A stretch of 64,000 nucleotides of DNA from DASUPK01 sp963782345 (GTDB lineage Bacteria; Actinomycetota; Thermoleophilia; Solirubrobacterales; 70-9). Positions 6,256-16,453 of the stretch are shown one piece after another. The stretch covers positions 239,191-303,190 of the forward strand of contig CAWAJF010000003.1 in NCBI GenBank assembly GCA_963782345.1. The letters are read 5' to 3'. Made by a program: the position numbers and the translations under genes. How positions within the stretch are numbered: the first letter of the stretch is position 1; every line of letters starts with the position of its first letter. The notes under the pieces were generated by a model, which saw only the letters and a program-made list of their open reading frames with translations, did not search any database and was not told the DNA's origin.

Positions 6256-8015
6256 ACGCGGGTCGGCTGAGCCGGGCCCTCCGGGTCCGCCGTCGGAACC
6301 GTGGCGCGCTCCAGCTGCGCCAGGCCGAGGCCCTCGGGCGCGTGCAGGGCGAGCAGCTGGGCATCCGCATCGGATCGGCGATCCCTGGTCGCGAGCGAGA
6401 CCGCGATCATGGTCGCGAACGCGACCGGCACCGAGATCGCGGCCGGCTGTGTGAGCAGACTGGCGAGGGCGCCCGGTGCGGGATCAATCGCGAGTCCCGC
6501 GAAGATCGCACCGCTGGCGAGCAGCGCCCCAACCGTCATCCCCGCCGCCGCCCCGGGGGCGGTCAGCCCTCGCCACCACACACCGAGCAGGAACATCGGG
6601 CAGAAGGTGCTGGCGGCGATCGCGAACGCCCAGCCGACGAGGACGCCGATGTCGAGGCCGGACGCGCCGAGCGCCAGCGCGACCGGAAGCACCATCCCGG
6701 CCGCCGCCGAGGCCCGGAAGCGCCGGCGCCGGTCGTCCGCTCCCCGCGGGCGCCGCACGCGCCCCCAGAGGTCGTAGGAGAGGGTTCCCGAGATCGAGAC
6801 GAGCAGCCCCGAGGCGGTGGAGAGGAAGGCGGCGAACGCTCCCGCGGCCACCAGCGCCGAAAGCAGCTGGCCGGGCTCGCCGGGCCAGGCGATCTCGGGC
6901 ACGCGCAAGACGACGCTGTCCGTCTGCCCCGTCACGTACAGCGCCGGTGCCAGCGCCCGCCCCAGCAGCGCGTAGACCACCGGGAACAGGTAGAAGAGCC
7001 AGAGCAGTCCCAGGACCCGCACGGTCGTCCTCCGCGCCGTGGATCCGTCGGGACTGGTGTAGAAGCGCACCAGGATGTGTGGCAGCCCCATCGTTCCGAG
7101 GACCGTGGCGATCAGGAGGGAGTAGACGAACAGCGGGCCGTCGGACCCGCCGCTCTCCACCGGGAGTGACCACCGCGCGCCCGTGTCGGTGCTGGCGTCC
7201 TGCGCGACCGGTACCGCTGCATTGGGGGGCAGGCGCACCTCTCCCGCGGGCAGCGTCACCTTCTCGCCCGCCCGAGCGATCTGGGTACTCCCGCCCGCCG
7301 TGTAGCTGGACCGGGCCGGGAACACCACCTTCTGCTGGCTGTCGAGCTGGACGCTGAGGCCGTCGGCAGGAGCCCGGGGGACGCCGTCCCCGAACAGCGT
7401 GTTGTGGCTGGGCAGCCCACCGAGGTAGATCAGCAGCAGGCAGGCCGGCAGCGCGATCGCGAACGTCTTCAGCCAGAACTGAAACGCCTGGACGTAGGTG
7501 ATCCCGCGCATCCCGCCCAGGGCCACGTTGAGGGAGACGATTCCGCCGACCACCACGACACCGAGCCAGTAGGGGGCGCCCGTCACCTGCTGAAGCGTGA
7601 TCCCCGCGCCCTTCAGCTGGGGGACCAGATAGAAGCCGGTGATGCAGAGGACGATGGCCGCGGCGAGCAGCCGCATGCGCGGCGACCCGAGCCTCGCCTC
7701 GGCGAAGTCCGAGATCGTGTACGAGCCGTACCTGCGCAGCGGCGCGGCGACGAAGAGGAGCAGGGTCAGGTAGCCGGCTGTGAACCCGACCGGCAGCCAG
7801 AGGGCGACCGCGCCGAGCTTCATCACCAGGCCGGCGATCCCGAGAAAGCTCGCGGCCGATAGATACTCGCCCGAGATCGCCGCCGCGTTCCACCACGGGC
7901 TGACCGCCCGCGAGGCGACGAACAGATCCGATGTCGTCCGGGCGAACCGCACGGTCCAGCCGCCCAGCCCGAGGGTCCCGGCGGTCACCGCGGCGACCGC
8001 GAGGATTGCGATCAA
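6252..8015 (-). CDS. Sodium:solute symporter, acetate/monocarboxylate (ActP/MctC) type
   Basis: 587 residues with about 13 membrane segments. Typical SSS-family blocks are FVASRAVSPWWNAAAISGEYLSAASFLGIAG near the N-terminus, YTISDFAEARLGS, GGMRGITYVQAFQF and TASGLLVSISGTLSYD. Together with the small upstream membrane protein (8012-8347), whose end it overlaps by 4 bp, this matches the two-gene YjcH-ActP arrangement for acetate or other short carboxylates. An unusual soluble insert of about 85 residues (roughly 205-290) lies between two membrane segments. It is the last gene of a four-gene overlapping operon with a LytS/LytTR pair and is convergent with the LLM gene (4-bp overlap). Acetate as substrate is inferred from neighbours. 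Confidence 0.9.
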   Translation of the reverse strand: MIAILAVAAVTAGTLGLGGWTVRFARTTSDLFVASRAVSPWWNAAAISGEYLSAASFLGIAGLVMKLGAVALWLPVGFTAGYLTLLLFVAAPLRRYGSYTISDFAEARLGSPRMRLLAAAIVLCITGFYLVPQLKGAGITLQQVTGAPYWLGVVVVGGIVSLNVALGGMRGITYVQAFQFWLKTFAIALPACLLLIYLGGLPSHNTLFGDGVPRAPADGLSVQLDSQQKVVFPARSSYTAGGSTQIARAGEKVTLPAGEVRLPPNAAVPVAQDASTDTGARWSLPVESGGSDGPLFVYSLLIATVLGTMGLPHILVRFYTSPDGSTARRTTVRVLGLLWLFYLFPVVYALLGRALAPALYVTGQTDSVVLRVPEIAWPGEPGQLLSALVAAGAFAAFLSTASGLLVSISGTLSYDLWGRVRRPRGADDRRRRFRASAAAGMVLPVALALGASGLDIGVLVGWAFAIAASTFCPMFLLGVWWRGLTAPGAAAGMTVGALLASGAIFAGLAIDPAPGALASLLTQPAAISVPVAFATMIAVSLATRDRRSDADAQLLALHAPEGLGLAQLERATVPTADPEGPAQPTRV

Positions 8016-8347
8016 GGCCGGCCGACCAGCTCGCGAAAGGCCTCGTCGAGGGCATCGGCCCGCCGCTGGTAGGTCCAGCCGATGGCGACGAACAGGGGAA
8101 ACAGCGGCACGGCGACAAGCACCAGGGGCAGCGGGATCCCGGCGATCGAGATCGAGGCAAGGTGCGGGACCAGGAAGAGCAGCAACGGCAGCGCCCCGAG
8201 CAGCCCGATGAAGGCGATCAGGGCGGAGACCGAGAGCGCGAGCTGGGCGCGGACCAGGCGTCGCAGGTAGACGTCACCGTGGGCGGTGGCCTCCGCAAGC
8301 TCGTCCCGCGGGGTCCGCCTGCGCCGAGCTCGACCGTCCTCCCTCAC
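8012..8347 (-). CDS. Small two-helix membrane protein, DUF485-like symporter partner
   Basis: 111 residues with two hydrophobic segments (about 36-58 and 66-90) after a basic, charged N-terminus, and a charged C-terminal tail. Position and size match the DUF485/YjcH partner found immediately before ActP-type symporters. It overlaps the regulator gene upstream and the symporter downstream by 4 bp each, so translation is coupled. Its family is inferred mostly from context. Confidence 0.75.
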   Translation of the reverse strand: MREDGRARRRRTPRDELAEATAHGDVYLRRLVRAQLALSVSALIAFIGLLGALPLLLFLVPHLASISIAGIPLPLVLVAVPLFPLFVAIGWTYQRRADALDEAFRELVGRP

Positions 8348-9123
8348 AGGCCGAGGCGCCTCCGAAGCTCGCCGATCTCCCGCCTGGCGACCGGCACGTC
8401 ATGGTCGCCCGCCAGGCGCAGCGTCGCCGTGCCGTTCAACCTCGGTCGCACCTCGACGACGTGACCGAGGTTGACCACGAACTGACGATGAACCTGTAGG
8501 AAGCCGAAGGCGCCCCAGCGGCTGGCGATGCCGCTGAGCGTCCCGCGCAGCAGGAAGCGCCCCTCCTCGGTGACCACCCGAACGTAGTCCCCCGCCGCCT
8601 GCAGGTACAGGATCGATCCGCGCGGAACCAGCCGCGTGGTGCCGCCGAGGCCGTCGACGGGCACGATGTCCCTGTCCGCCGAGCCCTCGTCCCCCTCGCC
8701 GTTGGAGCCCGATGCACCCACTGTCGAATCCTCGTGGACCCGCACCCCTCCGAGCTCTCCGATCCGGGTGATCGCCTGCTCGAGGCGCTTCTGGCTGACG
8801 GGTTTCACCAGGTAGTCGACCGCGCGGAGCTCGAAGGCTTCGACCGCCGCGTCGGGGTAGGCGGTCACGAAGACCACGGCGGGCGGCGTTGCGAATCGCG
8901 TCAGGACCTTGGCCAGGTCGGTGCCACTCAGGTCGGGCATGCGCACGTCGAGGAAGACGCCGTCGTAGGGGTGCTCCGCGGCGTTGAGGAGGCGCAACGC
9001 GACGCTGCCGTTCTCGGCCATGTCGACCTTTCGTACCGCGGCTGACTTCCGCAGGATCCGAACGAGATCGGTCAGCGCGGGGCGCTCGTCGTCGACCGCG
9101 AGGACCGCCAGCCCCTCGCTCAC
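8344..9123 (-). CDS. LytTR-family response regulator
   Basis: 259 residues. The N-terminal receiver has VDDERPALTDLVRIL, the phospho-acceptor Asp in FLDVRMPDLSGTDL, the Thr/Lys positions in FVTAYPDAAVEAF and DYLVKPVSQ. A Ser/Gly/Asp-rich linker (about residues 130-155) leads to a C-terminal LytTR DNA-binding domain (LVPRGSILYLQAAGDYVRVVT, GFLQVHRQFVVNL). It overlaps the kinase gene by 4 bp. It probably controls carboxylate uptake genes next to it, including satP across the divergent promoter region. Confidence 0.93.
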   Translation of the reverse strand: MSEGLAVLAVDDERPALTDLVRILRKSAAVRKVDMAENGSVALRLLNAAEHPYDGVFLDVRMPDLSGTDLAKVLTRFATPPAVVFVTAYPDAAVEAFELRAVDYLVKPVSQKRLEQAITRIGELGGVRVHEDSTVGASGSNGEGDEGSADRDIVPVDGLGGTTRLVPRGSILYLQAAGDYVRVVTEEGRFLLRGTLSGIASRWGAFGFLQVHRQFVVNLGHVVEVRPRLNGTATLRLAGDHDVPVARREIGELRRRLGL

Positions 9124-10310
9124 GGCGCCGTCACCACAGTGCGGGCGCCCGGGAGCGACTTGGGCAGCGTCATGGTCACCGTCGTGCCCTCCCGCGGCGC
9201 GGTCCGAACGTCCAGGCCGTATCCGTCGCCGAAGGTGGCGAGCAGCCGCTCATTGACGTTGAAGAGCCCGATCCCGCCCCCCGCGCCGGCCAGGGCAGCG
9301 CGCGCGGCCTCGGGATCCATTCCAGCTCCGTCGTCCGAGACCTGAACCTCGACGTCGCGGCCGAGGTCGGCAGCCAGGACCTCGATCCGCCTCGGGCTGG
9401 TACTTCCCTCGACGCCGTGGCGGACCGCGTTCTCGACGAGAGGTTGCAGCGAGAGGACCGGCAGTGGCGCCTGCAGGACCTCGGGCGGAACCTCGAGGCG
9501 AACCTCCAAGCGATCGCCGAAGCGAGCCCGCTCCAGGCTCAGGTACTTCTCGACGTAGCGGAGCTCCTCGGCGAGGGTCACGTAGGAGCGCTCGGTCTGG
9601 AACGCGTAGCGGGTGAACTCGGCGAACTCGCTGAGCAGCTCCCTGGCCTCCTCCGGGTTCGTGTGGATGTAGCTGGCCACCGCGGCGAGGGCGTTGTAGA
9701 TGAAATGCGGCGAGATCTGTGCCCGCAGCGCTCGCAGCTCCGCCTGCACCAGCCGCTTCTGCTGCTCGGCGAGCCCGGCGAGAGCCAGCTGCGCGCTGAC
9801 CAACCGAGCCGCCTCCTCGACTCCGCGAGTGTCCTCGGGCCGTACGGTGCCGAGGCCGCGGAAGAGGCCGATCAGACTGCCGACGTGCTGGCCCTGCACC
9901 TCGAGCGGGGCCACGACGGCCGCGCCAAGGACGCAATCCGCTCTGCCGCAGAGGACCGGTTCCACCTGGAGCCGGTCCTCTTGCGTTCCGCCGACCAGCT
10001 CGGAGAGCGTTTCTCCCGGGCGATGGTGTTCCGATCCCTCCCCGTCCCAGGCGAGGATCCGGGTCCGATCCGTGACGGCGATCGCGGGCGCCTGGATCAG
10101 GGCGCGCAGGTCGGGCGCCGCCTTCTGGGCGTTGCCCGCGGCCAGGCCCTTGCTGAGGTGGGGGAGGGTCGCCACAGCGGCGTGGAGGCCGGCATGCATC
10201 GCCTGGCGTTCCGGATTGATCACTCCCCGCGGCCGGGTGATCAGGCGGATCGCGGCGAACGCCGACGCGGAGAGGGCGAGGCCGACCAGGACTCCAAGCG
10301 CAACGTCCAT
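9120..10310 (-). CDS. LytS/YehU-type sensor histidine kinase
   Basis: 396 residues from the ATG at 10310, which has a GGAGGAGAG Shine-Dalgarno. It has one N-terminal membrane helix (about 3-20), then a GAF-like sensor region (about 60-190), then the His_kinase domain with LRALRAQISPHFIYNAL carrying the phosphorylated His, and an ATPase domain with LVENAVRHG and DDGAGMD. Unlike E. coli YehU/BtsS or LytS it lacks the multi-helix N-terminal sensor. First gene of the regulator-symporter operon. Confidence 0.92.
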   Translation of the reverse strand: MDVALGVLVGLALSASAFAAIRLITRPRGVINPERQAMHAGLHAAVATLPHLSKGLAAGNAQKAAPDLRALIQAPAIAVTDRTRILAWDGEGSEHHRPGETLSELVGGTQEDRLQVEPVLCGRADCVLGAAVVAPLEVQGQHVGSLIGLFRGLGTVRPEDTRGVEEAARLVSAQLALAGLAEQQKRLVQAELRALRAQISPHFIYNALAAVASYIHTNPEEARELLSEFAEFTRYAFQTERSYVTLAEELRYVEKYLSLERARFGDRLEVRLEVPPEVLQAPLPVLSLQPLVENAVRHGVEGSTSPRRIEVLAADLGRDVEVQVSDDGAGMDPEAARAALAGAGGGIGLFNVNERLLATFGDGYGLDVRTAPREGTTVTMTLPKSLPGARTVVTAP

Positions 10311-10370
10311 CTCTCCTCCGTCTGCTGCGTTCCCCCTGCAGGATAAAGGAGCCGCCGCGTTGCGCGGTTG

Positions 10371-10407
10371 CCGTTCGTCGTGTTCTCGACACCGCTGATC
10401 GTGTCTA
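10371..10407. promoter_or_regulatory. Imperfect direct repeat, candidate LytTR operator
   Basis: Two 16-nt units beginning CCGTTCGTC (10371) and CCGCTGATC (10392) match at 10 of 16 positions with a 21-bp period. The 9-bp cores are separated by 12 bp, which is the architecture known for AgrA/AlgR/LytTR sites. It lies between the divergent kinase and satP genes, just upstream of the satP promoter. Confidence 0.4.
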
Positions 10408-10429
10408 AACGGGCCTTGGTCGACCACGG

Positions 10430-10458
10430 TTTGTGTCCCCTCGACCGGGGCATAGGGT
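10430..10458 (+). promoter_or_regulatory. Probable satP promoter
   Basis: TTTGTG (10430-10435), a 17-nt spacer, then TAGGGT (10453-10458). This gives a leader of about 75 nt before the Shine-Dalgarno of satP. Confidence 0.45.
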
Positions 10459-10539
10459 CAGGTAACTGGCGCCGGATGCACGGTGGCCATCCATGTAGCG
10501 GTGTGCCGGTCGATTCGGCCGGCGCGGGAAGGAGAGAAG

Positions 10540-11166
10540 ATGGAAGCTTCGAGATCAGGAGCATCGTGGGTTCCTGCCGATCCGGGGCCCCTCGGGCTCG
10601 CCGGATTCGCCATGACCACGTTCGTTCTCAGCATGTTCAACGCGAACATCGTCAGCAACGCAGGTGAACCCGTCGTCTTCGGTCTCGCCCTCGCATATGG
10701 GGGGCTGGCTCAGCTGTTGGCCGGGATGTGGGAGTTCCGCACCGGGAACACCTTCGGTGCGGTCGCCTTCTCGTCATACGGCGCCTTCTGGATCTCGTTC
10801 TGGGCGCTGGTGACGTTCTTCGCGAAGGACATTCCGGAGTCTCACGCCGGGGCCGCGATCGGCCTCTACCTGTGGGCCTGGGCGATCTTCACCACCTACA
10901 TGTTCATCGCTTCGCTCCGGACCACCGGGGCGGTCGCACTCGTGTTCTTCCTGCTCGCGATCACGTTCGTCCTGCTCGGGATCGGCGAGTCTGGCAGTGA
11001 CATGACCATCACCCACTGGGGCGGCTACCTCGGGATCGCCACAGCGGTCGCGGCCTGGTACGCGTCGTTCGCGTCCGTGATCAACTCGACGTTCGGCCGA
11101 ACCGTGGCACCAGTGATGCCGCTGCAGGTCGCGAGGGGAACGGAGGTGGACCCGGCCGGACGCTAG
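10540..11166 (+). CDS. satP: GPR1/FUN34/YaaH (SatP) family acetate transporter
   Basis: 208 residues with six membrane segments. The family signature N-P-[AV]-P-[LF]-G-L is partly altered to PGPLGLAGFAMTTFVLS, followed by FGLALAYGGLAQLLAGMWEFRTGNTFGAVAFSSYGAFWIS, the characteristic AceTr core. Family members carry acetate and succinate. ATG 10540 has a GGAAGGAGAG Shine-Dalgarno. It is followed by acs and faces the LytTR/symporter operon, making a carboxylate-uptake module. Confidence 0.92.
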   Translation: MEASRSGASWVPADPGPLGLAGFAMTTFVLSMFNANIVSNAGEPVVFGLALAYGGLAQLLAGMWEFRTGNTFGAVAFSSYGAFWISFWALVTFFAKDIPESHAGAAIGLYLWAWAIFTTYMFIASLRTTGAVALVFFLLAITFVLLGIGESGSDMTITHWGGYLGIATAVAAWYASFASVINSTFGRTVAPVMPLQVARGTEVDPAGR

Positions 11167-11187
11167 GACATTGAGAACAGGCTGGGA

Positions 11188-11214
11188 GGCGGCGCCGGGT
11201 TGACCGGCGCCGCC
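11188..11214 (+). terminator. 11-bp GC hairpin between satP and acs
   Basis: Perfect stem 11188-11198 with 11204-11214, loop GTTGA, no T tract. It may attenuate or stabilise the satP message ahead of acs. Confidence 0.55.
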
Positions 11215-11270
11215 GATCGGCCAGACTTCGACAGAGACTTTGGAAGGCAGAAGATCAGAAAGGACTTGAG

Positions 11271-13412
<2,142 letters not shown>

Positions 13413-13439
13413 ATCGGGAAGCGCCTATTTGGCACATTC

Positions 13440-13473
13440 GCGGAGGGGTTTGCAAACGTCCGCCCTCCGCTTT
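13440..13473 (+). terminator. Terminator after acs
   Basis: 8-bp stem GCGGAGGG (13440-13447) with CCCTCCGC (13463-13470), a loop containing the palindrome GTTTGCAAAC, followed by TTT. Confidence 0.65.
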
Positions 13474-13478
13474 AGCTT
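13473..13478 (+). promoter_or_regulatory. -10-like box of the beta-propeller gene, pointing to an ATC start
   Basis: TAGCTT is followed by exactly 6 nt and ATC at 13485, the first codon of the signal peptide. This is the spacing seen before ATG/GTG in other leaderless genes of this window. Confidence 0.45.
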
Positions 13479-13484
13479 CGAGCA

Positions 13485-14846
13485 ATCCGTAAGGCGTCCG
13501 TCCTCGCTGTTCTCGCTGCGCTCGTCCTCGTCCCCGCGACGTCGGATGCCAAGTCGGCATCGGCTCGCGGGACGCTGAAGCAGCTCCGGGGCGCGGCCGG
13601 ATGCGTCGGCGCCCGCTCGGCGCGCCGGGCGGGCTGTGCCACCGCGCGCGCCCTGAAGGGGCCCGGCCCGTTCATGGGCTCGCGGGCGATCGCGGTCAGC
13701 CGCGACGGCACGAACGTCTACGTGGCCTCGTCGACCAGCAACGCGATCGCGATCTTCGACCGGGACAAGACCACCGGGATGCTCAGGCAGCCGAGGGGAA
13801 CGGGCGGCTGCATCGCGAGCCGGGGAGGGGGCGGCTGCGCCCGCGCCGTCGGGCTCGACGGAGCGAACTCCGTCGCCGTCAGCCCCGATGGCCGCAACGT
13901 CTACGCCACGGCACGCAACAGCAGCGCCGTGACCGCTTTCGCGCGAAACCGGAGGACCGGAGCCCTCCACGAGCTGCCCGGCAGCTGCCTCTCGGGCCTG
14001 CCACTGCCCGGATGCACCGGCGGCGAAGCCCTGGTCACGCCCGACGTCGTCGTCGTCAGCCCCGACGGCCGCAACGTCTACGCGGGCGCCTTCTTCGGCA
14101 ACGCCGTGGCCACCTTCACCCGCGACGCCGCGGGAGCCCTGACGCAGCCCGCGGGCGCCGCCGGCTGCATCGCGGAGTCGAATCCGGCCTGTGCGCCGGG
14201 GATCGCACTGGGCGCCGTCGAGGGCCTGGCGATCAGCCGCGATGGCACGGAGGTGTACACGGGCAGCGCGCTCTCCAACGCCGTCGCGGTCCTCACCAGG
14301 GACTCCTCGACCGGGGCCCTCGCCCAGGCGACCAATGGCAGCGGCTGCATAGTCAACGCGCCGCTCACGGGCTGCATCACCGGCGTTCAGCTCGCCGGCG
14401 CCAACGCCATCGCGGTCAGCCCCAACGACAAGCAGGCGTACGTGACGTCTCTGTTCAGCAACAGCGTCACCTCGTTCAATCATGGAACGCTCACCCAGAA
14501 GCGGGGCACCACCGGCTGTCTCGTCTTCCTCCGCGCCCCCGGCTGCTCGTTCGGCCGGGCGATGGGCGCGCCGGAGGGGCTCGCGGTCGCCCCCGACGGC
14601 AGGAACGTCTACGTCGCCGCCTTCGCCACCGGCGCCATCGACGTCCTCACCCGCAACCGCGTCACCGGCCGCGTCCTTCAGAAGCCGGGCCGTCCCGGCT
14701 GCCTCGCCGCTCGCAGGCACCGGGGGTGTGCTCCGGCTCGGGCGGTCCGCGGGATCAGCTCGATCGCGATCAGCCCAGACGGCCGCTTCGTCTACTCGAC
14801 TTCATTCAAGAGCAACGCAGTTGACGTCTTCAGGAGGAAAGGATGA
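13485..14846 (+). CDS. Secreted seven-bladed beta-propeller (lactonase/YncE-like), probable ATC start
   Basis: About 453 residues. Repeats of the form [A/V]VSPDGRNVYVA...NAVATFTRD..GAL recur through the protein, as in lactonase-like/YncE propellers; Cys pairs (GC...C) recur between blades and may be disulfides. Upstream of the first in-frame ATG (13674) the frame encodes a clean signal peptide (RKASVLAVLAALVLVPATSDAKS) and another half blade, so the real start is upstream. No ATG/GTG/TTG exists between the in-frame TAG at 13473 and this signal peptide; ATC at 13485 lies at leaderless spacing from a -10-like box. The stop overlaps the ATG of the sulfatase (ATGA). The ligand is unknown. Confidence 0.75.
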   Translation: MRKASVLAVLAALVLVPATSDAKSASARGTLKQLRGAAGCVGARSARRAGCATARALKGPGPFMGSRAIAVSRDGTNVYVASSTSNAIAIFDRDKTTGMLRQPRGTGGCIASRGGGGCARAVGLDGANSVAVSPDGRNVYATARNSSAVTAFARNRRTGALHELPGSCLSGLPLPGCTGGEALVTPDVVVVSPDGRNVYAGAFFGNAVATFTRDAAGALTQPAGAAGCIAESNPACAPGIALGAVEGLAISRDGTEVYTGSALSNAVAVLTRDSSTGALAQATNGSGCIVNAPLTGCITGVQLAGANAIAVSPNDKQAYVTSLFSNSVTSFNHGTLTQKRGTTGCLVFLRAPGCSFGRAMGAPEGLAVAPDGRNVYVAAFATGAIDVLTRNRVTGRVLQKPGRPGCLAARRHRGCAPARAVRGISSIAISPDGRFVYSTSFKSNAVDVFRRKG

Positions 14847-16453
14847 GCGAATCGCACGATCGCGGTGACGGCCTGACCCGCAAGGAGCTGCTCCAGACGG
14901 GCGCCGGCGCGGCGGCCGGCGCGCTGATCGCGCAGAGTGGCCTCAGCCGGGCATTCGCCGCCCGCGAGGCGCCGGGGAACCCGACCGCCGGAATGAACGT
15001 GCTCCTCGTGATCACCGACCAGGAGCGGGCGATCCAGCACTTCCCGCCCCGGTGGATGCAGCGGAACCTGCCGGGGATGATGCGCCTGCGGCGCCACGGC
15101 GTCAGCTTCGAGAACGCCTTCACCAACGCGTGCATGTGCTCGCCCGCGCGCTCAACCATGATGAGCGGCTACTTCCCGGCCCAGCACGGCGTCAAGTACA
15201 CGCTCGAGGAGGACATGCCCGCCTCTCAGGGCTATCCGCAGGTCGAGCTGCCCCTGCCGAGGGCCCTGCCGAACCTCGCCACCGTGATGGACGCGGCGGG
15301 ATACAACGTCGTCTACAAGGGCAAGTGGCACTGCTCGAAGCCCCCTCCCGGCAAGGACGCCTCTCCGGCCGACCTCGAGGCATACGGCTTCAGCCGCTGG
15401 AACCCGCCCGACGCCGGCGCGAACCAGACCATTCCGGAGGCCGGAGGCGGGTTCACGAACAACGACGGCCGCTACATGGACTCTGTCGGCAATCCGGTCG
15501 ACGGGTCCGAGGGAATCCTCCAGTACCTCTCGACGGCCGCCGTCAAGCAGCAGCCGTTCTTCATGGTGCTCTCCCTGGTCAACCCCCACGACGTCCTCTT
15601 CTATCCGGGGACCACCTTCGAGCAGTCCGGCTACGACAGCTCCTGGGTCAAGGGCGACATCCAGATCCCGGCGACCAACGGCGAGGACCTGTCGACGAAG
15701 CCGACCGTTCAGGAGCAGTTCCTGAGGATCTTCAACCTGACCGGCAGGCCGAAGAACGACAAGCAGAGGCGCGCCTACCTGAACTTCTACGGCAACCTGA
15801 TGCGTTCCTCGGACTACTACCTCACCCAGGTGCTGAACACGCTCCAGCGGACCGGTCTGTACGACAACACGCTGATCGTCCGGACCGCCGATCACGGTGA
15901 GATGGGCCTCGCCCACGGCGGCCTGCGCCAGAAGAACTTCAACTTCTACGAGGAGTCGCTCCGGGTGCCCCTCGTCTACTCGAACCCGAAGCTCTTTCCC
16001 CGTCCGGTCTCAAACAAGTCGCTGGTCTCCCATGTGGACTTCCTGCCGACGCTGGCCAGCCTCGCCGGTGCGCCGCCGAGCTCGCGGGCTCATTGGCAGG
16101 GCGTGGACTACTCGTCGGTGGTCCTCAATCCCGAGACCGTGAAGTCGCCCCAGGACTACATCGTCTTCACCTACGACGACTACCAGTCGGGCCAGAAGAG
16201 CAAGCCCTACCCGAAGGCCCCGAACCACATCATCAGCATCCGTGAGAGGCGCTGGAAGCTCGCCAAGTACTACGACGTCAATCACCAGAAGCCGCCGCAG
16301 TGGGAGATGTACGACCTCAAGCACGACCCGCTGGAGACGACGAACCTCGCCTATCCGGGCTTTCAGCGTGACGTCCGGCAGCAGGCGGAGTACGAGCGAT
16401 TGAAGCGGAAGCTGGAGCAGGTCCGGAAGACCCGCCTACACCGGCTGGCGTAG
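14843..16453 (+). CDS. Sulfatase (formylglycine-type) with Tat-like signal
   Basis: 536 residues. The type I sulfatase signature C-S-P-A-R-S-T-M-M-S-G is present with Cys99 as the residue converted to formylglycine. Metal ligands are suggested by VLLVITDQE, YKGKWHCS and RTADHGEMGLAHGG. The N-terminus LTRKELLQTGAGAAAGALIAQSGLSRAFA resembles a Tat signal, but with R-K in place of the twin Arg. The gene overlaps the propeller gene by 4 bp, so the two are probably co-translated and exported. The substrate (a sulfate or phosphonate ester) is unknown. No formylglycine-generating enzyme is in the window. Confidence 0.9.
   Translation: MSESHDRGDGLTRKELLQTGAGAAAGALIAQSGLSRAFAAREAPGNPTAGMNVLLVITDQERAIQHFPPRWMQRNLPGMMRLRRHGVSFENAFTNACMCSPARSTMMSGYFPAQHGVKYTLEEDMPASQGYPQVELPLPRALPNLATVMDAAGYNVVYKGKWHCSKPPPGKDASPADLEAYGFSRWNPPDAGANQTIPEAGGGFTNNDGRYMDSVGNPVDGSEGILQYLSTAAVKQQPFFMVLSLVNPHDVLFYPGTTFEQSGYDSSWVKGDIQIPATNGEDLSTKPTVQEQFLRIFNLTGRPKNDKQRRAYLNFYGNLMRSSDYYLTQVLNTLQRTGLYDNTLIVRTADHGEMGLAHGGLRQKNFNFYEESLRVPLVYSNPKLFPRPVSNKSLVSHVDFLPTLASLAGAPPSSRAHWQGVDYSSVVLNPETVKSPQDYIVFTYDDYQSGQKSKPYPKAPNHIISIRERRWKLAKYYDVNHQKPPQWEMYDLKHDPLETTNLAYPGFQRDVRQQAEYERLKRKLEQVRKTRLHRLA

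Noticed and set aside
10680..10700. Shared CCCTCGCAT-like words in satP (10687) and hisIE (40806) as extra copies of the dnaJ/ybeY element
   Set aside because: Only 10-12 bases agree and they encode conserved protein residues (LALAYGG, LTLAYMN), so chance plus protein constraint explains them.
13674..14846. Repeated GTCAGCCCCGATGGCCGC-like words in the propeller gene as DNA repeats
   Set aside because: They encode the VSPDGRNVY blade motif; the repetition is at protein level.
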